Assembly (NCBI RefSeq): GCF_000427665.1 | Contig: NZ_KE386572.1 | Coordinates: 3,782,373-3,846,372 of the forward strand | Source of the DNA: Geminicoccus roseus DSM 18922 | GTDB taxonomy: Bacteria; Pseudomonadota; Alphaproteobacteria; Geminicoccales; Geminicoccaceae | DNA: 64,000 bases | Reading direction: 5' to 3' | Part shown: positions 59,596 to 64,000 of the stretch, piece after piece | How positions within the stretch are numbered: position 1 is the first letter of the stretch | Layout of the letters: each line of letters begins with the position of its first letter | Translations under genes and position numbers: made by a program | Notes under the pieces: generated by a model | The model's database searches: none | The model's input: only the letters and a program-made list of their open reading frames with translations | What the model was told of the DNA's origin: nothing

Positions 59596-61122
59596 ATGCG
59601 ATCGTGGTGGAAGGCCGGCCTGCTCGGCGGCGTCCTGGTGCTGACCGGCCTGGCGCCGGAGGCGGGCCTGGCCGGGCAGGTGCCCGGGTTCGAGGCTGAT
59701 TCCCGGCCGCTGGTCGCGGCGATCACCGCCAGGGGCGTGGTTGCCCACATGAACGAGCTGCAGTGGATCGCCGACTATTATGGCGGCCACCGCTCGGCGG
59801 CCAGCGCCGGCTATGCCGCCTCGGTCAGCTATGTGCGGCGCCGGCTGGAAGCGGCCGGCTACGCGACCCGGACCCAGAGCTTCCTGTTTCCCCTCTTCCA
59901 GGAGCGGGCGAAGCCGATCCTCGCCGCCGGCGCCACCAGTTTCGTTCCGGGCCGCGACGTCGAAACCTTCGAGCTGTCCGGATCGGCCGACGTCACCGGC
60001 CGGCTGGTGGCCATCCCCGGGCGGACGCCGCCCGCCGGCCCGGATCCCTCCGACCAGGGCTGTGAGCAAAGCGACTTTCCACGGGCCGGCGCCGCTGCCG
60101 CGATCGCGGTGATCCAGCGCGGCGGCTGCACCTTCGACAGCAAGGTGCAGCACGCCGTCGCGGCCGGCTACGACGCGGTGGTGATCTTCAACGACGGCCA
60201 GCCCGGCCGCACCGAGGCGGTGCACGGCGCGCTCGGCAGCCCCGGCCTGGTTCCGGTGGTGGGCGCCAGCCATGCGGCCGGGACGAAGCTGGCGGCCGCC
60301 GCCGCCCGGAGCGCCAGCGGCCGGGTCCGTGTCCATGCGCGCCTGGCGATGCGCCGCAGCTACAACCTCCTGGCGGAAACCCGCTCGGGCAGGTCCGACC
60401 GGACGGTCATGGTCGGCGCGCACCTGGATTCGGTGCGGGAAGGGCCGGGGATCAACGACAATGGCAGCGGCAGCGCCGCCGTGCTGGAACTGGCCCTGCA
60501 GATGGCGCGCCTGAAGATTCGGCCGGCCAACCGCGTCCGCTTCGCCTGGTGGGGCGCCGAGGAACTCGGCCTGTACGGCTCGCAGCACTATGTCGACCGG
60601 CTGTCCCCGGCCGAGCGGGCGGCGATCCTGGCCTATCTCAACTTCGACATGATCGCCTCGCCCAACTATGTCTGGATGATCCAGCAGGGCGATCCGGCCA
60701 GTTCGGCCGACGCGCTGATCGAGAAGCTGTTCGCCACCCATTTCCAGCGCTCCGGCCTGCCCTGGGAAACCACCGCCGGCGGCGCTTCCGACTACTTGCC
60801 GTTCATGGAGGCTGGGATCCCGGTGGGCGGCCTGTACAGCGGCTCCAGCGAGATCAAGACCCGCGCCCAGGCAGCCCGGTTCGGCGGCTGGGCCGGCCAT
60901 GCCCTCGACCCCTGCTACCACCGCCCCTGCGACACCAACCGCCGCATCAGCCGGCGCTCCACCCTGGTCCTGAGCCGGGCGATCGCCGACACCGTCCACA
61001 AGCTCGCCATGACCGGCCGAGATCTCCGCACGCCGCCCGCAGCACCCGCCAGCGCAACCCGCGCCGCCATCGCCAGCCCCCCGCCGCTTGCGGAAGCACG
61101 GGGCCGTCACCTGATCCGCTGA
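59596..61122 (+). CDS. secreted M28 aminopeptidase with PA domain
   Basis: 508 residues with a signal peptide (about 1-26). A PA-domain insert ('GCEQSDFPRAGAAAAIAVIQ', 'RGGCTFDSKVQHAVAAGYDA') precedes the M28 catalytic domain. Zinc ligands and catalytic residues are intact: His in 'GAHLDSV', Asp in 'GINDNGSGSAAVLE', Glu-Glu in 'FAWWGAEELGLYGS', Asp in 'LNFDMI' and His in 'CYHRPCDT'. The sequence follows Streptomyces griseus aminopeptidase closely around these motifs. It probably releases N-terminal hydrophobic residues outside the cytoplasm. A GGAGGGGAGGA site precedes the ATG. Confidence 0.9.
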   Translation: MRSWWKAGLLGGVLVLTGLAPEAGLAGQVPGFEADSRPLVAAITARGVVAHMNELQWIADYYGGHRSAASAGYAASVSYVRRRLEAAGYATRTQSFLFPLFQERAKPILAAGATSFVPGRDVETFELSGSADVTGRLVAIPGRTPPAGPDPSDQGCEQSDFPRAGAAAAIAVIQRGGCTFDSKVQHAVAAGYDAVVIFNDGQPGRTEAVHGALGSPGLVPVVGASHAAGTKLAAAAARSASGRVRVHARLAMRRSYNLLAETRSGRSDRTVMVGAHLDSVREGPGINDNGSGSAAVLELALQMARLKIRPANRVRFAWWGAEELGLYGSQHYVDRLSPAERAAILAYLNFDMIASPNYVWMIQQGDPASSADALIEKLFATHFQRSGLPWETTAGGASDYLPFMEAGIPVGGLYSGSSEIKTRAQAARFGGWAGHALDPCYHRPCDTNRRISRRSTLVLSRAIADTVHKLAMTGRDLRTPPAAPASATRAAIASPPPLAEARGRHLIR

Positions 61123-62127
61123 GCCGCTGCAGGGGGCTTGCGGCACCTGCCGGGCCGGGACCCGGCCCACTGCTGGCGCGAGCCGCTTCCAGATCGGGCC
61201 AAGGCCTGCCGCCTCCGGCCCATCCACGCGGCTGCCGCTGCTCCGGCGCCCTGCCGGGCATGTCTCGCCGCACTTGCTCTCGCCCCACCAAACCTCGGCG
61301 CCAATCCACGGCCTGCCCGTCCGGTCACCTTTCTGCCCGCCCGAGACGAAAGCCGCCCGGACCACCCTGCCGAGCCCTTCCGATCACAAAACCGCGCCAG
61401 GCCCTGCCGGACCGACCCAGGGCTCCGGCCTCACCGAATCACACGAACGAACCCGAGCCTCCCAAAAAGATCGCCGGACCAGAGCGGTGACCGCAGGTTC
61501 ATCGATCCCCGGCCCCGCCGCCCCCGCGGGACCAGTGTCTCGACTTTTGGCCAACCGTCCCGCCGCTGCGCCTCCGCACATCTCGTGGCCGCGATTTTAC
61601 ACGGACGAACCCAAGCCTGATGCCCGGTGCTCCCACCTCCGTGCCGCACCTCGCTTCCCCGCGACCCTGCAGGGTCGGGCTGGCCGGTTCGCAGGCAGGA
61701 TCCGGTGTCTCCGCATTCCGGATGCCGGCGCAGGACAAGGAGCGGACCGCCACGGCCCGGTCTCGTCGCAGAGAGTCATTCCATGGATGCAGCGGTCCGG
61801 GCGCCGCTATCTCGATCTGCATGTCTCCATAGGCCTGCGCCATCTGTTCTGCCGCCACCTGTCTGCCTCGTCCTGCCGCTCGCTCCTCCTGCCCGGTCCG
61901 CCGCTGGATCCACTCTACCCGCCGCGCCGTTAACGACCGGTGAAGACCTGCCGGATTTTTTGGGGTCGCCGCCTGTTCCGGCGAAGATGGGCCGGCAGCC
62001 CCTCGGCCCCCCCAATCGTCTCGCCCGCCTGTGCGGGATCGGCTACATGGAGGCCGGGCACCCGAGGGTGCACGATCCATCTCCAGGCAAGCGGCCGATG
62101 CCGTCCGGACAAGAGGAGCGAAGGGCC
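61123..62127. other. about 1 kb without recognised gene
   Basis: Several open frames exist because of the high GC content, but none shows a domain, a signal peptide or family motif. The DNA has CCC/CCG-rich runs unlike its coding neighbours. It may be degraded coding sequence or island boundary. I see no tRNA, repeat array or clear insertion end. Confidence 0.5.
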
Positions 62128-63624
62128 ATGAAAGAGATCGGGCATCTGATCGGCGGCAAGCGCGTTGCCGGCACCTCCGGCCGGTTCGGCAAGCTGTTCG
62201 ATCCGGCCATCGGCGAGGTGACCGGCCAGGTCGCCTTTGCCGACGAGCGCGAGGTCGACCAGGTCGTCGCCAATGCCAAGGCCGCCTTCGCCAGCTGGTC
62301 GACCACCCCGGTGACCCGCCGGGCGCGCGTGATGTTCCGCCTGAAGGAGCTGATCGAGCGGGACATGGAGAAGCTGGCCCACCTGGTCACGGGCGAGCAC
62401 GGCAAGACCATCGAGGACGCCAAGGGGTCGATCACCCGCGGCCTGGAGGTGGTCGAGTTCGCCTGTGGCATCCCGCAGCTCCTCAAGGGCGAGATCAACG
62501 TCCAGGTCGCCACCGGGGTCGACATCGCCTCGGTGCGCTACCCGCTGGGGGTCTGCGCCGGGATCACCCCGTTCAACTTCCCGGCCATGGTGCCGCTGTG
62601 GATGGCGCCGATGGCGATCGCCACCGGCAACGTCTTCATCCACAAGCCCTCGGAAAAGGTGCCCTCGGCCAGCCTGCACCTGGCCGAGCTGGCCCTGGAG
62701 GCCGGCCTGCCGGAGGGCGTGTGGAACGTCGTCAACGGCGACAAGGTCGTGGTCGACCGGCTGCTCTCCCACCCCGACATCGCCGCGGTCAGCTTCGTGG
62801 GCTCCACCCCGATCGCCGAGTATGTGTTCAAGACCGGCACCGCCAACGGCAAGCGCGTCCAGGCGCTGGGCGGGGCCAAGAACCACATGCTCATCATGCC
62901 CGACGCCGACATGGACCAGGCGGTCGATGCGCTGATGGGGGCGGGCTACGGCTCGGCCGGAGAGCGCTGCATGGCGGTGTCGGTGGCGGTGCCGGTCGGC
63001 GAGCAGACCGCTGACATGCTGATCGAGAAGCTGGCGCCCAAGGTCCGCCAGCTCGAGATCGGCCCCGGCACCCAGGCCGGCGCCGAGATGGGGCCGCTGG
63101 TGACCGGCGAGCACTTGGCCAAGGTGCGCGGCTATGTCGACCTAGGCGTCCAGGAAGGCGCGGAGCTCGTCGTCGACGGGCGCGACTTCAAGATGCAGGG
63201 CTACGAGAACGGCTTCTTCATCGGCGGCTGCCTGTTCGACCGGGTCACCACCGACATGCGGATCTACAAGGAGGAGATCTTCGGGCCGGTGCTCTCGGTG
63301 GTCCGCCAGCCGGACTTCGACAGCGCGCTGAAGATCGTCAACGACCACGAGTTCGGCAACGGCACCGCGATCTTCACCCGCGACGGCGACGCGGCGCGCA
63401 CCTTCGTCAACAACGTGCAGGTCGGGATGGTCGGGGTGAACGTGCCGATCCCCGTGCCGCTGGCCTTCCACAGCTTCGGTGGCTGGAAGCGCTCCCTGTT
63501 CGGCGACCACCACGCCTACGGGCCGGAAGGCGTGCGCTTCTACACCAAGGCCAAGGCCACCACCTCGCGCTGGCCGACCGGGATCCGGGCCGGCGCCGAG
63601 TTCGTCATGCCGACCATGCGCTGA
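62128..63624 (+). CDS. mmsA: CoA-acylating methylmalonate-semialdehyde dehydrogenase
   Basis: 498 residues. Typical MmsA segments are 'LIGGKRVAGTSGRFGKLFDP', 'LGVCAGITPFNFPAMVPLWM', 'FVGSTPIAEYVFKTG' and the nucleophile Cys281 in 'GSAGERCMAVSVAVPVG'. 'FHSFGGWKRSLFGDHHAYG' marks the MmsA branch. It converts methylmalonate or malonate semialdehyde to propionyl- or acetyl-CoA in valine, inositol and beta-alanine breakdown. No other genes of these pathways are adjacent. Confidence 0.95.
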   Translation: MKEIGHLIGGKRVAGTSGRFGKLFDPAIGEVTGQVAFADEREVDQVVANAKAAFASWSTTPVTRRARVMFRLKELIERDMEKLAHLVTGEHGKTIEDAKGSITRGLEVVEFACGIPQLLKGEINVQVATGVDIASVRYPLGVCAGITPFNFPAMVPLWMAPMAIATGNVFIHKPSEKVPSASLHLAELALEAGLPEGVWNVVNGDKVVVDRLLSHPDIAAVSFVGSTPIAEYVFKTGTANGKRVQALGGAKNHMLIMPDADMDQAVDALMGAGYGSAGERCMAVSVAVPVGEQTADMLIEKLAPKVRQLEIGPGTQAGAEMGPLVTGEHLAKVRGYVDLGVQEGAELVVDGRDFKMQGYENGFFIGGCLFDRVTTDMRIYKEEIFGPVLSVVRQPDFDSALKIVNDHEFGNGTAIFTRDGDAARTFVNNVQVGMVGVNVPIPVPLAFHSFGGWKRSLFGDHHAYGPEGVRFYTKAKATTSRWPTGIRAGAEFVMPTMR

Positions 63625-63635
63625 GAGGGGCGTCT

Positions 63636-63663
63636 GGCGCGGGCGGGCTCTCCCGCCCGCGCC
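63636..63663 (+). terminator. mmsA terminator-like hairpin
   Basis: GGCGCGGGCGGG (63636-63647) and CCCGCCCGCGCC (63652-63663) with a CTCT loop, starting 11 nt after the stop. A perfect 12-bp GC stem without a U-tract. Confidence 0.6.
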
Positions 63664-63802
63664 GGCACCGCCCAGGGGCCTTGTGGAACAACGGGCTGCG
63701 GGCCGCAGCATCTCTCCGGCCAGGGGCGGATCCGCCCCTGCATCGGCGCATGGCCCACATGCGCCGCTCGCCCAGGCCTCCCCAGCCGCGACGCCGGCGT
63801 TA

Positions 63803-63832
63803 TTGAAGATGCAACTGTCACGACGCTATGAG
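63803..63832 (+). promoter_or_regulatory. predicted galU promoter
   Basis: TTGAAG (63803-63808), 18-nt spacer, TATGAG (63827-63832). A small hairpin, GGTGC-AAAA-GCACC (63852-63865), and GGGAGG lie in the leader before the galU start. Confidence 0.45.
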
Positions 63833-63916
63833 CGTTACGCGCGTACCCGCCGGTGCAAAAGCACCCTCGGGAGGATGAACCATCAGGCGCCCGTTCCCAT
63901 GGGCGAGCGAGGATCA

Positions 63917-64000
63917 ATGGCACGTATCCGTACCGCGGTATTTCCGGTGGCGGGGCAGGGCACCCGCATGCTGCCCGCCACCAAGGTCCTGCCGAAGGAA
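63917..64000 (+). CDS. galU: UTP-glucose-1-phosphate uridylyltransferase, N-terminus (partial)
   Basis: Only 28 codons fit in the window. 'TAVFPVAGQGTRMLPATKVL' followed by 'PKE' is the nucleotide-binding signature of GalU (usual form G-L-G-T-R-F-L-P-A-T-K). The enzyme makes UDP-glucose for exopolysaccharide and envelope sugars. The remainder continues beyond base 64000. Confidence 0.88.
   Translation, partial: MARIRTAVFPVAGQGTRMLPATKVLPKE

Noticed and set aside
61499-62080. A 193-codon minus-strand open frame in the region before mmsA
   Set aside because: No domain, no ribosome site, residue composition typical of non-coding GC-rich DNA.

Overview
The window is GC-rich chromosomal DNA from an alphaproteobacterium, most likely a Rhodospirillales or Geminicoccales-type lineage. 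The evidence is an Irr-type Fur regulator, a Ros/MucR-family regulator, a CcmD, and the alphaproteobacterial order lnt-HTH-metK-trmB-rimP-nusA-ylxR-infB-rbfA-truB-rpsO-pnp. Almost every base is coding and many genes overlap by 1, 4 or 8 nt. Species cannot be named from the sequence.

1-4.7 kb holds the tail of an ABC-transport auxiliary lipoprotein, a sulfotransferase, a D-2-hydroxyacid dehydrogenase, an SH3 protein, irr and a nitronate monooxygenase-type flavoprotein. 4.8-22.7 kb is a minus-strand housekeeping block: miaB-phoH-ybeY-corC-lnt-HTH, then metK-trmB, then rimP-nusA-ylxR-infB-rbfA-truB-rpsO and pnp. It covers tRNA modification, ribosome maturation, transcription termination, translation initiation and RNA decay. 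22.7-32.2 kb has mucR, a TusA-like gene, rimI, tsaB, an NfuA-like gene, a DUF2333 gene, trpS, murJ, glnD and a solitary ccmD.

32.2-37.3 kb is a polyamine-type ABC transporter operon ending in a DAO-family oxidoreductase. It is followed by an ArsR/SRPBCC pair, an MscS channel and a GNAT gene. 41.3-46.4 kb is a seven-gene urease-type operon (ureE-ureF-ureAB-ureC-ureG-ureD-GNAT). UreA and UreB are fused. UreC keeps all nickel ligands but has lost the active-site flap cysteine and its neighbouring histidine. Divergent to it lie a Tat-type TIGR03067-like protein and a complete HAAT (Liv-type) ABC transporter (47.2-51.9 kb). Together these form the most interesting candidate system: a urease-fold hydrolase of uncertain substrate beside an importer.

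52.1-56.2 kb encodes two coupled DUF4398/OmpA envelope lipoproteins and a ZntA-type P-type ATPase. The ATPase is divergent from a MerR regulator, with a textbook 19-bp-spacer MerR promoter between them. 56.2-62.1 kb looks like an acquired island. It holds an AAC(3) aminoglycoside acetyltransferase coupled to a TmrB-like ATPase, flanked by two different decayed IS481-type transposase remnants. A Streptomyces-type M28 aminopeptidase and about 1 kb of apparently non-coding DNA follow. The window ends with mmsA and the first codons of galU.
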